Counted from the stretch's first letter, positions 1 through 9,250 are shown. The stretch: DNA of 64,000 nt from Vibrio tasmaniensis (GCF_024347635.1 NZ_AP025512.1:62001-126000); one strand, 5' to 3'. Notes: generated by a model not told the origin, from the sequence alone. Translations and numbers: made by a program.

Positions 1-2
1 TT

Positions 3-1763
3 TTTTCTACGCTCGCACTGGCTAACGAGCAACAGACCTTTACCGACAGCGTCAATTGGGCGAAACAAGCAGCCGGTCAAGCGCTCAAACCTGATGCCCT
101 CCCCCTCAACATCGATGACTATTGCAAAGACGCGGCGTGTCGAGAAGAGAGGCGAAACCCAAAACAATCCCAGCTGTCAGACAGTGATATCAACGCCCAA
201 AAGGGAACAGAGTTTGTGACCAATGAATTGGCTCAAGACATCAACGCCAACTTCAACAAAGGGCGACCGGATGTAAAAAACGATCCGGCAATGCAATTTG
301 CCTTACTTGGCCAAGAGAATGCGTTTGAAATCACTCATGGCATTTCGAATGCCTACGTAGACTGCGATACGGGTCAGCAATGCCTTAAAAAATCGACGCC
401 TAAGGTGTGTACGCAACCAACCAACACCCCCGTACCTTGTAATGAAACAGCGATATTAAGTAACCCACAACTCATTACCGGTATTACGCCTTATCATTCT
501 ATCGTCTACCAGCATGACCACGTACGCCTACACGGATTTGACACAGTGACGCTCCCAGAAAAAGCGCAGACCTTATTGTCAATCACTATCCCAGCTCTCT
601 ATGCCATTAATACTTGGGCCATCACGACTCATTTTTATATCAATGACCACCTTATCTATACGCATAAAGGGAAAAACTCCTTTCAGTGCAATCCTGATTT
701 TGAAGATTGCTCAAACACGGTCACACCTGGCACGATCCAATTTTCTCCACCATTAACGCTAACGTCAAAGACCATCACCTTTTCTCGCGTTTCGGAGGCA
801 GGAGAATTCGAGCCGGGAACGCTCCCTAACTGGCAAATACCAGGGCGCGCCGCAGGTCGTCTTGTCTGGGGGTATACCGATTATGAAATGAGTTGGAACA
901 AACAATGTGACCGTCTCATCCCTCAATGCAAACCCAAAGAGCGTAAATGCATTGAAGGAAAAGAAACACGCAATATTGATGGCGTGGATATCACGCTGGA
1001 TTGTTGGAAATACCAGACACTTTACCAGTGTGAAATGGCTGATACCTGCCAATCGTTACCAAGCCAATGCAAAACCGTGAGCACTCATTGCAGCCTCAAA
1101 CAAAACGGGGTGTGCATCGAGCATGAAGTCACGAAAAACTGTATTGAGAAGACCTGCAGAGCCACGAGCATGCAGTGTGGTGAGCAATCTTTCTGTCTTG
1201 ATGGAGAGTGCTACGTGCCCGAGCCCAAACTTAACGGCAACTTTGATAAATCCGTCGCCGCGCTCGCAGGGCTTGCCGAGGCGGTGAAAGACATCGGCGA
1301 CCCACCCAAAATATTCACGGGTAAGCCAATGCAATGCAGCAAAAAACTTGCAGGCTTTAATGACTGCTGTAAAGACTCAGGATGGGGGCAAGGCTTAGGA
1401 GCAAAATGCAGCGAAGCGGAAGAAGCGCTCGGTGAAGCCAAAGAGAAAGGCTTAACCCTGTACGTGGGGCAATACTGCGCCAAGAAAGTGCTCGGAGTTT
1501 GCACCCGTAAAAAACGCAGTTACTGCGTTTACGACAATAAGCTTGCTAAAATCATCCAAGAGCAAGGCTCTATTCAACAACTGGGTAAACGATTGGGCAG
1601 TGCCAAAAACCCCACCTGCGCCGCCATTACGCCCGAAGAGCTAGGACAAATTAACTTTGAATACATTGATTTTAAAGAGTTCTATCCAGACATGCACGCC
1701 AACACCAACCTCCCCAACTTTGATGAAATCAAAAAACGCCTTCAAAGTGCCACGGGGGGATAA
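3..1763 (+). CDS. traN: Conjugal transfer mating-pair stabilisation protein TraN (5' end outside window)
   Basis: The reading frame is open to the window edge, so the start lies upstream; 586 residues are visible. The first residues (STLALA followed by NEQQTF) look like the end of a signal peptide, which suits a secreted outer-membrane protein. The product is very Cys-rich, especially residues about 300-430 of the visible part (runs such as CKPKERKC, CQSLPSQC, CRATSMQC). TraN of F-type systems is a Cys-rich outer-membrane adhesin that stabilises mating pairs through receptors on the recipient. The Cys content fits the TrbB-like thioredoxin encoded 3 kb downstream. The position before traF, traH and traG matches the F operon. 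The family call is by composition and context; receptor specificity cannot be judged. Confidence 0.88.
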   Translation, partial: FSTLALANEQQTFTDSVNWAKQAAGQALKPDALPLNIDDYCKDAACREERRNPKQSQLSDSDINAQKGTEFVTNELAQDINANFNKGRPDVKNDPAMQFALLGQENAFEITHGISNAYVDCDTGQQCLKKSTPKVCTQPTNTPVPCNETAILSNPQLITGITPYHSIVYQHDHVRLHGFDTVTLPEKAQTLLSITIPALYAINTWAITTHFYINDHLIYTHKGKNSFQCNPDFEDCSNTVTPGTIQFSPPLTLTSKTITFSRVSEAGEFEPGTLPNWQIPGRAAGRLVWGYTDYEMSWNKQCDRLIPQCKPKERKCIEGKETRNIDGVDITLDCWKYQTLYQCEMADTCQSLPSQCKTVSTHCSLKQNGVCIEHEVTKNCIEKTCRATSMQCGEQSFCLDGECYVPEPKLNGNFDKSVAALAGLAEAVKDIGDPPKIFTGKPMQCSKKLAGFNDCCKDSGWGQGLGAKCSEAEEALGEAKEKGLTLYVGQYCAKKVLGVCTRKKRSYCVYDNKLAKIIQEQGSIQQLGKRLGSAKNPTCAAITPEELGQINFEYIDFKEFYPDMHANTNLPNFDEIKKRLQSATGG

Positions 1764-1793
1764 CAAACGATTCGAGACAAAAGGACACACACC

Positions 1794-2147
1794 ATGACAC
1801 CCAAACGTACTCACCAACTGACTCACGCCCTGCAGCAAGCCATCAGCCTAATGCACATCGCTGCGCTGATGCTTGCACTGCTGGCCTCGATTTTTACTTG
1901 CCTCTTGGCCATCCACATCACAACGCTGACACCAGAGCAATTGGACGCGATGTCTCTTGCTTCGCTTCACTCCGCCATGACAAACACTTGGCAGCTTAGC
2001 ATGAATATTACGCTGTACGGTCTACTCTTCTATGTCGCAATGAAAGTCATGCACTCAACGCTGCAGACACGTTTTAACGCAATGCCGACTTCCTACGTGC
2101 GAGCGGGAAACCATAAAAATCAAGATAACGAACACCCTCACAACTAA
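1794..2147 (+). CDS. Small two-helix membrane protein, unrecognised
   Basis: The product is 117 residues. An AAAAGGA ribosome-binding site lies about 12 nt before the ATG. Two hydrophobic segments are visible, at about residues 20-45 (IAALMLALLASIFTCLL) and 70-87 (MNITLYGLLFYVAM), with a polar, charged C-terminal tail. This is the layout of a small inner-membrane protein. It lies 30 nt after traN and just before another small membrane protein, so it is probably co-transcribed with the transfer genes. I do not recognise a family. An accessory role in transfer or exclusion is possible but only inferred from position. Confidence 0.6.
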   Translation: MTPKRTHQLTHALQQAISLMHIAALMLALLASIFTCLLAIHITTLTPEQLDAMSLASLHSAMTNTWQLSMNITLYGLLFYVAMKVMHSTLQTRFNAMPTSYVRAGNHKNQDNEHPHN

Positions 2148-2159
2148 AAAGGAAATCAC

Positions 2160-2651
2160 ATGAAAAACTTTATCCAGCGCCACCGCTCCACACTATCACT
2201 ACTTGTTAACCACCTCATTCAAACGCCCGCGGTATTACTGCTTGTCATCGCTGCCTATGTTTTAGCAACTGACAGTCATTTTAATCACAACCAAAGAATA
2301 GTCACCGCAGTAACACAAGCTGCGTGGCTAGGCAAAGCCGAGAAAGGGCAGATACGTATTTTTGAATGCACCGATGGAACGCCGATTGATAGAGCAAGCA
2401 TCGTAGGTCACGCCAACCCTTGTCCAAATTCGGAAGTAAAAACCACCTCAATAGCCGACTCTGCACGTGTGACCACACAGCGAGAAAGAGAGCAGATAGG
2501 GCTACTTTATTTGAGTTTGGTGATTTTCAGTTTATTTGTAACCAGCTTATTTAGCGTTTGCGATCACATCAAAGCGAAATATGGCAAACGCTCAAGACAG
2601 ATGACCAATGAGTGCAACAAAGATTCAGCGCACCAAACTAAGCCTGATTAA
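2160..2651 (+). CDS. Membrane-anchored protein with periplasmic loop, unrecognised
   Basis: The product is 163 residues and is preceded by AAAAAGGA. Hydrophobic segments occur at about residues 22-38 (TPAVLLLVIAAYVLA) and 115-133 (LLYLSLVIFSLFVTSLFSV). They enclose about 75 polar residues with two cysteines (FECTDG and NPCPN), which are probably periplasmic. The gene starts 12 nt after the previous one. No family is recognised. The Cys pair would be a natural substrate for the periplasmic thiol proteins encoded downstream, but that is inference. Confidence 0.6.
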   Translation: MKNFIQRHRSTLSLLVNHLIQTPAVLLLVIAAYVLATDSHFNHNQRIVTAVTQAAWLGKAEKGQIRIFECTDGTPIDRASIVGHANPCPNSEVKTTSIADSARVTTQREREQIGLLYLSLVIFSLFVTSLFSVCDHIKAKYGKRSRQMTNECNKDSAHQTKPD

Positions 2652-2684
2652 ATAAACACAATCAATGTGAAGATAAAGTAGACC

Positions 2685-3242
2685 ATGAACAATCTAGAGA
2701 CTCGAAAAAGAGAATTTAATCCCAAAATAAAGGAGCAAATCTGCGGACTTGGTGAACGACTTCGCATTGCCATTGCTCCCATGTCGCAACGAGCCTTTGC
2801 GAAAGCTTGGAAAGGTGCAGGCTCATTTGTCAGCATCAACAACTATGTAAATGGCAAAAGCACTCCTGGCATTCACGACTTAATCGCCATAGCGCAACTG
2901 GCCAATGAAGATATCCTTTGGTTATTAACCGGCCAGAACTACACCGATAACCACTGGCTTCAATCCAACCAATGCGTCGAACTTTGCTTAGACGATGCGA
3001 TGAGCCCAACGCTATCTATCAATACGCCGGTAGTTCTTGAAAAACTCACACCAGATAGCCACCTACCTAACGGCATTTATTGCTTGGATAGCTCGCAAGG
3101 TCGGATATTTAGACGATTGCAGTGGGATGAAGAAAAACAAGGATTCTGGTTACTTTGCGATAACGAAAGATTCAAACCTCAATTCTGCCAATCACCGCAA
3201 ATTGTAGGAAAAGCCATAAGCGCACTGTCACCCATTACTTAA
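2685..3242 (+). CDS. HTH transcriptional regulator with degenerate S24 (LexA/CI-like) peptidase domain
   Basis: The product is 185 residues. The N-terminal ~80 residues look like an XRE-type helix-turn-helix, with LGERLRIAI, then SQRAFAKAW, then NNYVNGKSTPGIHDLIAIA. The C-terminal half follows the S24 fold pattern: DDAMSPTL, a PVVLEKL strand, NGIYCLD, then GRIFRRL. Active LexA/CI proteins carry a catalytic Ser in the (D/G)SMxPT motif and a Lys in the KRL-type strand. Here these positions are Ala (DAM) and Arg (RRL). The protein is therefore probably a repressor or activator that cannot cleave itself and would not respond to RecA. It lies inside the transfer operon between traN and traF, an odd place for a regulator. 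Confidence 0.7.
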   Translation: MNNLETRKREFNPKIKEQICGLGERLRIAIAPMSQRAFAKAWKGAGSFVSINNYVNGKSTPGIHDLIAIAQLANEDILWLLTGQNYTDNHWLQSNQCVELCLDDAMSPTLSINTPVVLEKLTPDSHLPNGIYCLDSSQGRIFRRLQWDEEKQGFWLLCDNERFKPQFCQSPQIVGKAISALSPIT

Positions 3243-3269
3243 ACACTCTGCCGCATTTCATCAAGGTCT

Positions 3270-3584
3270 ATGATTATGTTTATCAAACCCCTGCAAACCT
3301 TTTTACTGCGTACCTTTACTCTCTTACGGCTCATTCCAAACGATGTGATATTCACCAAACAACTTGACCGTTATCCCGATATCACTAAAAGGCTGGATGA
3401 GTATCGAGAGCTGATAGAAAACATTGAAAATCAGACTCACTACTTTAGCAGTGAGCAAGGCGTATGGTCTAAACACCACGCTTTGCTCCATGATGAATAC
3501 CTTCAATACTTACTCACGCTACGCAACCCATCGCCACATCAGATGCACCGCCTACGTGAGAGACCCAAATGCTTAACCTCTTAG
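3270..3584 (+). CDS. Small hypothetical protein
   Basis: The product is 104 residues. An internal Met at residue 3 is an alternative start; a modest CAAGG ribosome-binding site fits either. The N terminus is moderately hydrophobic (MFIKPLQTFLLRTFTLLRLI), and the rest is charged and probably helical (ITKRLDEYRELIENIENQ). No motif or family is recognised. It sits in tight series with its neighbours and is probably part of the transfer transcript. Confidence 0.45.
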   Translation: MIMFIKPLQTFLLRTFTLLRLIPNDVIFTKQLDRYPDITKRLDEYRELIENIENQTHYFSSEQGVWSKHHALLHDEYLQYLLTLRNPSPHQMHRLRERPKCLTS

Positions 3585-3611
3585 TCACTTCGCTTTATTT
3601 AACCAAGGCCT

Positions 3612-4397
3612 ATGATGATGAAAAAATCTCTGCTTTACGTCATTACCCTAACGCTGCTTGCCCCTCTACCTTCTGCTCTCGCCAATGACGCCCCTCCAGG
3701 GTGGCGATGGTACAACGAGCCAAGACAAGCACCCAAAACGCCCAAACCCAAGCCGCTGCCAAGCAATACCCAAACCACTGTGTCACCGCCTAGAACCTTA
3801 TCGGCCACCGAACAGATGGACTGGTTTCACTCTGCGCATATTGAAGCGCAAAACGACGCCGCCATTCATCCCAAAGATAAAGACAAGCTCGCTAAGTTTT
3901 TAGCGTTAAATCACTTTATCACAGACCAAACCGACCAATTAGGCATGACTTTTAAAGCGCTGCTGCTCGAAAGACCTGAGTTCTCTTACACCAAAGACCA
4001 CCCGACGGAGCAAGCCGCAAGACAGGTGTATTTAGAACTGGAGGATAAGAAGAAAACCGACGCGGTTGAAAAGATGAAACAAGACGGATGGGGGTTTTTC
4101 TTTGTCTATGAAGGTAAAGATACACTCAGCCAACAACTCGCCCCGTCCATCCAAGCGTTTGCTGACCAATACCATTTTGAGTTATTGGGTATCAGCAATG
4201 ATGATACTTTCATCACTAACCTCAAAAAAAACCGCCATAACCAAGGCAAAGTCTCAGTGCCTTTTACACCTGCATTGATTTTAGTGCACCCAAGCACTGG
4301 AGAGATGAAGCCACTGGCGTATGGCTGGATAAGTCAAAATGATTTAGTGGGTCGCTTCTACAATGTCGCCACCAACTTTAAGCAATCGAATTTTTAA
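3612..4397 (+). CDS. traF: Conjugal transfer pilus assembly protein TraF
   Basis: The product is 261 residues, close to the 247 of F TraF. Residues 1-25 form a signal peptide ending PSALA, followed by NDAPPGWRWYNEP, an opening typical of TraF. The second half has a thioredoxin-like arrangement, with GWGFFFVYEGKDTLSQQLAP where a redox-active relative would have its CxxC. TraF family members commonly lack the catalytic pair, and none is visible here. TraF acts in the periplasm with TraH and others in F-pilus extension. Three consecutive ATG codons (3612, 3615, 3618) make the exact start uncertain. The gene order traF, trbB-like, traH, traG supports the call. Confidence 0.9.
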   Translation: MMMKKSLLYVITLTLLAPLPSALANDAPPGWRWYNEPRQAPKTPKPKPLPSNTQTTVSPPRTLSATEQMDWFHSAHIEAQNDAAIHPKDKDKLAKFLALNHFITDQTDQLGMTFKALLLERPEFSYTKDHPTEQAARQVYLELEDKKKTDAVEKMKQDGWGFFFVYEGKDTLSQQLAPSIQAFADQYHFELLGISNDDTFITNLKKNRHNQGKVSVPFTPALILVHPSTGEMKPLAYGWISQNDLVGRFYNVATNFKQSNF

Positions 4398-4403
4398 AGT
4401 CAC

Positions 4404-4505
4404 TCAATCGATGCAAAACCACAAAAATACGGCAACCATCACTAGCGCTGCGAAGAAAAACCACCCTACAGGGTTATTCACCATTAAATTTCTGACTTCA
4501 TCCAT
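4404..4505 (-). CDS. Possible antisense small membrane protein (33 aa)
   Basis: This frame lies on the minus strand in the gap between traF and the thioredoxin gene. It reads ATG to TGA as a very plausible single-pass membrane peptide: a short charged N terminus (MDEVRNLMVNNPVG), then about 18 hydrophobic residues (WFFFAALVMVAVFLWF) and CID. Its stop is 6 nt from the traF stop and it fills most of the intergenic gap. No strong ribosome-binding site is visible. It opposes the operon, so expression would need its own promoter. The composition is striking, but chance cannot be excluded. Confidence 0.35.
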   Translation of the reverse strand: MDEVRNLMVNNPVGWFFFAALVMVAVFLWFCID

Positions 4506-4534
4506 TACGTTAATTCACTCTATTTGGAGGCATC

Positions 4535-4948
4535 ATGCCCTTTTTCCGGATATTATTGCTTAGTTTAACTCTGTTAACCACAAGCGCACACGCGGCCATG
4601 CAAAACCAATACGCCCTCGCGTTCTTTTTCGAAAGCACGTGTCCATACTGCCATAAGACCGCGCCTAAAATCACTCGCCTTGGTGAGAAATTTCAATTAC
4701 CGGTTTACGCCTTCTCTGTGGATGGCGTGGGGATTGCTGGCTTTGAAGTGCCTATTCCTGTCACACCAGAGATAGGCAGGACTTTTTTCCCAAGCAACGG
4801 TAAAGCCGTCATGCCCGCGACCTTTTTAATGAACGTCAATAGCCGTAAGTTCTCACGCTTGAGCATTGGGGACGTACCAGAAAGCACGCTCGCCCAAAGT
4901 ATCCAACAAGCCTTAAGCGATCCGCGCGTGCAGGAGGCTCTTCGATGA
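4535..4948 (+). CDS. trbB: TrbB-like periplasmic thioredoxin / disulfide isomerase
   Basis: The product is 137 residues with a signal peptide to about residue 20 (TTSAHA). A thioredoxin active site CPYC lies in FFESTCPYCHKTAPKI, and the usual cis-proline loop appears as VMPATFL. An ideal GGAGG ribosome-binding site lies 4 nt before the ATG. In F-type systems TrbB is a periplasmic disulfide isomerase that helps fold Cys-rich transfer proteins such as TraN. It is shorter than F TrbB (181 residues). The stop codon overlaps the traH start (ATGA), which implies translational coupling. Confidence 0.85.
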   Translation: MPFFRILLLSLTLLTTSAHAAMQNQYALAFFFESTCPYCHKTAPKITRLGEKFQLPVYAFSVDGVGIAGFEVPIPVTPEIGRTFFPSNGKAVMPATFLMNVNSRKFSRLSIGDVPESTLAQSIQQALSDPRVQEALR

Positions 4949-6351
4949 AACGCTCACTTTCCCACCACTTATCCACCGTTTCGGTGCATAAGTGCGTTAT
5001 TCCTTTGTTTCTCATCAGCTTATCAAGCGTAAGCCACGCCGACACCAATAACTCGCTGGCGCGTTTTTTTGACAACTCAGGGTACAACGCCAATGTCTCA
5101 AATCCGACCGCTTACCAAGGGCAGTCGGCAAACTACTACACCGGAGGCAGCTTGTTTGTGCGCAACAAAATTGTCGATGCACAATTGGTCAGCGCCACGG
5201 TTCCCTCCATCAGTGCAGGGTGCTCTGGCATTGATATGTTCATGGGCGGGTTTTCACACATCAGCTCAGACCAACTGGTGAAACTGGGCAAAGCCATCAT
5301 TCATAATGCTCCGCCCTTTATTGTCAATCTAGCCCTGCAAACCTGGGCGCCGCAGCTCAAACAAAACCTCGACAATCTGCAAGCCATTGCCGACAAGTAC
5401 CTCAACCAGTCGGTGAACTCTTGCGAAGCCGCGCAAGCCTCTATCGGTGGATTGGCCGCCTTTGCTGCCCCTGCCACCAAAAAACACGTCTGCGCGACGC
5501 TCGGCACACAAAACAACGCGTTCTCGGATTGGGTTGAAGCGCAACATGAATGTGGCGCAGGAGGCAAAGCCGCCGGTCAGCTTGCGAACGCCAAGAATGA
5601 TTCTGCACTGAAAGACATCACCCAAACCAATCATAACGTGGTGTGGTCTGCGATTATGAACAACGCTTTTTTGTCAGCCGACAAAAATCTGGCGCAGTTT
5701 ATGATGAGCTTGTCAGGGACTTACGTGTACGATGCTAACGGTAACCCTCGTTACTACCCTAGCCTTTTGACCGACAACAATAACCTCGTCAACATCTTGC
5801 TCGAAGGGGGTAAGGCTGACGTGTATCAGTGCCGCAGTACAGACCCCAAGGCGTGCATTACCGTTACCAAGCGCAATCACTTATCCATCACTCAAACGAA
5901 CGGCATACAAAACCAGATACGCAAACAACTGGAATCGATACTGCAAAAGATAGCCACCGACCAAAAACTCACGGCCAAGCAAGAGGGGTTTCTGGAGCTG
6001 ACTCAAACACCGGTACTCAAGTTCTTTATTGACGACTTATCCGCCAATCAAACGCCCGACACCAACAGCTATTCACGAATGATAGCGGTGGAGCTGCTGA
6101 ATCAATACCTCGTGAGCATGTTAAATGTTGCCAGCCAATCGCTGGCCAACACCAACAACAGCCACGATGACATCATCCTCATCACGCGTGATATCGATAA
6201 CGCCAAACGCTTTACTGCCGGTCTGGCCGATAAAGCCATTGAAGCGCTCAACAACCGCAATCAACTGATTGACTCGCAAAGAAAGACCGCGCAGCAAAGC
6301 ACAAAAGAAATCAGCACAACCACCAAACCCGCGCAAGCTTATGGGAACTGA
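4945..6351 (+). CDS. traH: Conjugal transfer pilus assembly protein TraH
   Basis: The product is 468 residues (F TraH is 458). A signal peptide ends near SSVSHA, followed by residues typical of the family (NYYTGGSLFVRN, then SISAGCSGIDMFMGGFSHIS). TraH is a periplasmic, outer-membrane-associated protein needed for F-pilus extension, working with TraF, TraW, TrbI and others. The C-terminal third is helical and Gln/Asn-rich. The start codon overlaps the preceding stop in an ATGA arrangement, and traG follows 3 nt after the stop, so the three genes form one translationally coupled block. Confidence 0.93.
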   Translation: MKRSLSHHLSTVSVHKCVIPLFLISLSSVSHADTNNSLARFFDNSGYNANVSNPTAYQGQSANYYTGGSLFVRNKIVDAQLVSATVPSISAGCSGIDMFMGGFSHISSDQLVKLGKAIIHNAPPFIVNLALQTWAPQLKQNLDNLQAIADKYLNQSVNSCEAAQASIGGLAAFAAPATKKHVCATLGTQNNAFSDWVEAQHECGAGGKAAGQLANAKNDSALKDITQTNHNVVWSAIMNNAFLSADKNLAQFMMSLSGTYVYDANGNPRYYPSLLTDNNNLVNILLEGGKADVYQCRSTDPKACITVTKRNHLSITQTNGIQNQIRKQLESILQKIATDQKLTAKQEGFLELTQTPVLKFFIDDLSANQTPDTNSYSRMIAVELLNQYLVSMLNVASQSLANTNNSHDDIILITRDIDNAKRFTAGLADKAIEALNNRNQLIDSQRKTAQQSTKEISTTTKPAQAYGN

Positions 6352-6354
6352 CCT

Positions 6355-9168
6355 ATGATACTCGAATATTACACTTACACTTCCGGCGAAGTGGTCAACA
6401 AAGCCTTTAATGCGCTGGCCACTTTTTTCAGAACCAATACCTTTGGGGATTACTTGCAGATGTGCATGATGCTGGGGCTTGTCACCAGTTTGTTTATCTT
6501 CATGCTGTCACGTAACCCCAAAGACCTCATCAAATGGATGGTGGTGTTCTTCGCCGTCCCCTTATTTCTTATCAACATGAAAGCCGACATGCTCATCATT
6601 GATAAGACGCAACCGGGTAAGGCTTATAAGGTGGACAACGTCCCTTACCTTGTGGCAGTGCCGACGTACTTTTTCTCATCTATCATGGTGGGGATGGCGG
6701 AAGGGGTGGAAGCCATTTTCACCACCTCGGATGATGAGCGATACGGTCGTACGGGGATGCTGTTTGGCTCAGAGCTTTACCAACTCTCAAGACAATCCAA
6801 AATCAATGAGTTGTCGCTACAAAAACTCTGGCGAGACTATTTCCATAACTGCATGATTGGGGATGTCAGAATCAATGGAAAATACACATGGGATGCCCTT
6901 TTCAACGCCCCTGATATTTTTGTATTCCTCGATGGCATTCGACAAAGCCCACTGCGCGCGTTGTTCCTTGATGAAGGCGGCGGCCGAAGCACCTACAAAC
7001 GATGTAAAGAGGCTTACCCTATCATCAAGCAGCGCTTTAATGATGCCGCCAATAAAAACATGAGCTTGTTAGCGCATCAACTGCTTGGCAAAGACGCAGA
7101 CCGCTTTAAGCCGCAAGTGGTGCAGTCACTCACCCGCAGCTACGACAAGTTTTTTAGGATCAGTACCAGCGCGTCCAGCACCATCAAACAAAACATGTTG
7201 ATGAACGAGCTACGCTACAATCTTGATAGCCTTGACCCGACGCAAGCGGCGCTCAATTACGCTTATACCACCAACAAACTGCAAACCACCTCGATGTGGG
7301 CGTCATTAGGCTTAATGGCCAGAGAATACTTACCGATGCTCCATACGATGATGTTCATGCTCTTTGCGTGCTTAGGGTTCTTTGTTGCCGGGGCCGCGGT
7401 CATTCCTGGCTTAACCATGATGGTGCTCAAAAACTATTTTGGGACGTTTGCCTTTTTAGCCACATGGCCGGCACTCTTTGCCATCATCAATGGCTTTCAG
7501 CTTTGGGGGTTGGAATCCCTGTCAACGGATGTCTCCGGTAAATTCGGCGGTTTGGTGCTCTCCAACGCCAACGCCGCCGATGAACTTCACAGCCGCTTTG
7601 CTTGGATGACCGGTATCTTGATGATAGGCGTACCTATGATAGCGAAGGGTATCCTCAAAGGGGGTCAAGAAGTCATGTCGAGCATGAACTACCAACTATC
7701 AAGCATGATTAACTCAACCAATGCCAGAGCGAGCGCGGCAGCGTCCACCGGTAATCTGGACTTTGGCAGCATGCAGATTGACAACCACAGCATGAACAAC
7801 ACCAACACCAATAAGTTTGATACCAACACCGTTGCCAACCAAGGCCACACCTACACCCAAAAAGCAGATGGAACGGTGGTCGCGCAACACCCCGATGGGC
7901 GCACCACCTACGACAGCACCCAAACGGTCAGCCGCGGCAACATCAACACCAACACGTCGGCCATGCTGCAAGAGAGTGTGGCCAATGCCCGCAGTCACAC
8001 CGCGCAAAACCTAGAGCAAAGCAGCACCCAACTGGGACAAAGCATTCAGGCAGGCGCAGCGCTGAGTGACCGCTGGCATGACAGTGTGGGTAAAAACCTC
8101 AGCTACGGTGAAGGCAGTACCAGTGGCTTTAACACTCAAGTCAGCCAAGGCATGAATGACATGCAGACAGCAGTTGACAACGTCAGCAAACAAACGGGTT
8201 GGACGAAAGACCAATCCCAAGCTTACTTGCAAAGTGCCCATGGCGGCTTCGAGGGTGGCGTCGGCACAGGTAAAGGGAAATCGCTATTCAATTTCAACGC
8301 CAGTGGCGGCGTGAAATGGTCTGACGATGAACGTACCGCTTACAGCAATATGAACAGTGAGCAAAAGCAGCAGCTTGAGCAAGCCACGCAACAGTATACC
8401 GAAGGAGCAAACGCAGTCACCAGTGCCGGTACGCAGGTGGACAACAAAGACACCCGCACCGCTGTGGAGCAATTTGCGCATGACTTTGCGATTAACGCCA
8501 GCAACACCAAATCACTTGGCGCTAGCGTGATGCAAAGCCAATCGGACTTGAACGCCCTCTCCGACACCCAAACGCGTTTAGAATCTGGGGGTGGCAGCTT
8601 TACTGCGAATGCGAATGACGCCTTCCAAGGTTACTTAGAAAATACAGCAAAATTAGAACAACTAGACGTCCAACGCCTCATGACCGCCCGCAAGCCGGAA
8701 GATATTGCCGATGCTAAAAAGTCTTGGCAAGAGTTCACTCGCACGGAAGCGTTTGCAACCATGGCGGGACTTGATGGGGACACAGCAAAAATTGTAGGCA
8801 AAATGAACCAAACGCACCAAGCCACCACACCGACAGGGCAGCTTAACCTCTCACCAGAGCAAAATAGCACCATGGCGAAAGGATGGGACAGCACCGTCGA
8901 TACCGTGGCAGAGACCCGCACGGCGATGCTGCACACCAATGAAACGGGTGGACTGTTTAACCAAGAGCGCTTTGACGGCGTTACCGATAATGTACAACAT
9001 CAGCAAGCGCAAGCGCAGCAACCCATTAAAAAGCCTGAGCCAATGATAGAAATGACGATTAAGCCACAAGTCGAAAAGGAAATCGCTCGCCCCGAAAGGA
9101 CGGAATACGTCACTTCGGATCAAGCGTACCCTGCTGCGCCAAGATACACTCAAAACCCAAATAAGTAG
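6355..9168 (+). CDS. traG: Conjugal transfer mating-pair stabilisation / exclusion protein TraG
   Basis: The product is 937 residues, almost exactly the length of F TraG (938). The N-terminal half is membrane-embedded, with segments at about residues 40-55 (GLVTSLFIFMLS), 60-80, 100-115, 330-365 and 410-430. It is followed by a long polar Gln/Asn/Ser/Thr-rich C-terminal region beginning near MSSMNYQLSSMINSTNARAS. In F the N-terminal part is needed for pilus assembly, and the periplasmic C-terminal part takes part in mating-pair stabilisation and is the target of the exclusion protein TraS in the recipient. The start lies 3 nt after the traH stop. Confidence 0.93.
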   Translation: MILEYYTYTSGEVVNKAFNALATFFRTNTFGDYLQMCMMLGLVTSLFIFMLSRNPKDLIKWMVVFFAVPLFLINMKADMLIIDKTQPGKAYKVDNVPYLVAVPTYFFSSIMVGMAEGVEAIFTTSDDERYGRTGMLFGSELYQLSRQSKINELSLQKLWRDYFHNCMIGDVRINGKYTWDALFNAPDIFVFLDGIRQSPLRALFLDEGGGRSTYKRCKEAYPIIKQRFNDAANKNMSLLAHQLLGKDADRFKPQVVQSLTRSYDKFFRISTSASSTIKQNMLMNELRYNLDSLDPTQAALNYAYTTNKLQTTSMWASLGLMAREYLPMLHTMMFMLFACLGFFVAGAAVIPGLTMMVLKNYFGTFAFLATWPALFAIINGFQLWGLESLSTDVSGKFGGLVLSNANAADELHSRFAWMTGILMIGVPMIAKGILKGGQEVMSSMNYQLSSMINSTNARASAAASTGNLDFGSMQIDNHSMNNTNTNKFDTNTVANQGHTYTQKADGTVVAQHPDGRTTYDSTQTVSRGNINTNTSAMLQESVANARSHTAQNLEQSSTQLGQSIQAGAALSDRWHDSVGKNLSYGEGSTSGFNTQVSQGMNDMQTAVDNVSKQTGWTKDQSQAYLQSAHGGFEGGVGTGKGKSLFNFNASGGVKWSDDERTAYSNMNSEQKQQLEQATQQYTEGANAVTSAGTQVDNKDTRTAVEQFAHDFAINASNTKSLGASVMQSQSDLNALSDTQTRLESGGGSFTANANDAFQGYLENTAKLEQLDVQRLMTARKPEDIADAKKSWQEFTRTEAFATMAGLDGDTAKIVGKMNQTHQATTPTGQLNLSPEQNSTMAKGWDSTVDTVAETRTAMLHTNETGGLFNQERFDGVTDNVQHQQAQAQQPIKKPEPMIEMTIKPQVEKEIARPERTEYVTSDQAYPAAPRYTQNPNK

Positions 9169-9176
9169 TATTGATC

Positions 9177-9206
9177 GCGATGCATAAAAAGGACTTTATG
9201 TATCGC
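9177..9206 (+). promoter_or_regulatory. Hairpin between traG and the next gene
   Basis: GCGATGCATAAA (9177-9188) and TTTATGTATCGC (9195-9206) form a 12-bp stem with one G-U pair around a 6-nt loop, starting 8 nt after the traG stop. No T-run follows, so it is more likely an mRNA-stabilising or processing hairpin than a terminator. It could set the level of the downstream gene relative to traG. Confidence 0.45.
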
Positions 9207-9250
9207 CTAAATACTGGTATTATGATCAGGTATCTAAAAGGAGTGTTTCC

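Noticed and set aside
4363..4563. A 66-codon + frame spanning the traF end and trbB start
   Set aside because: It overlaps both real genes out of frame and has no ribosome-binding site.
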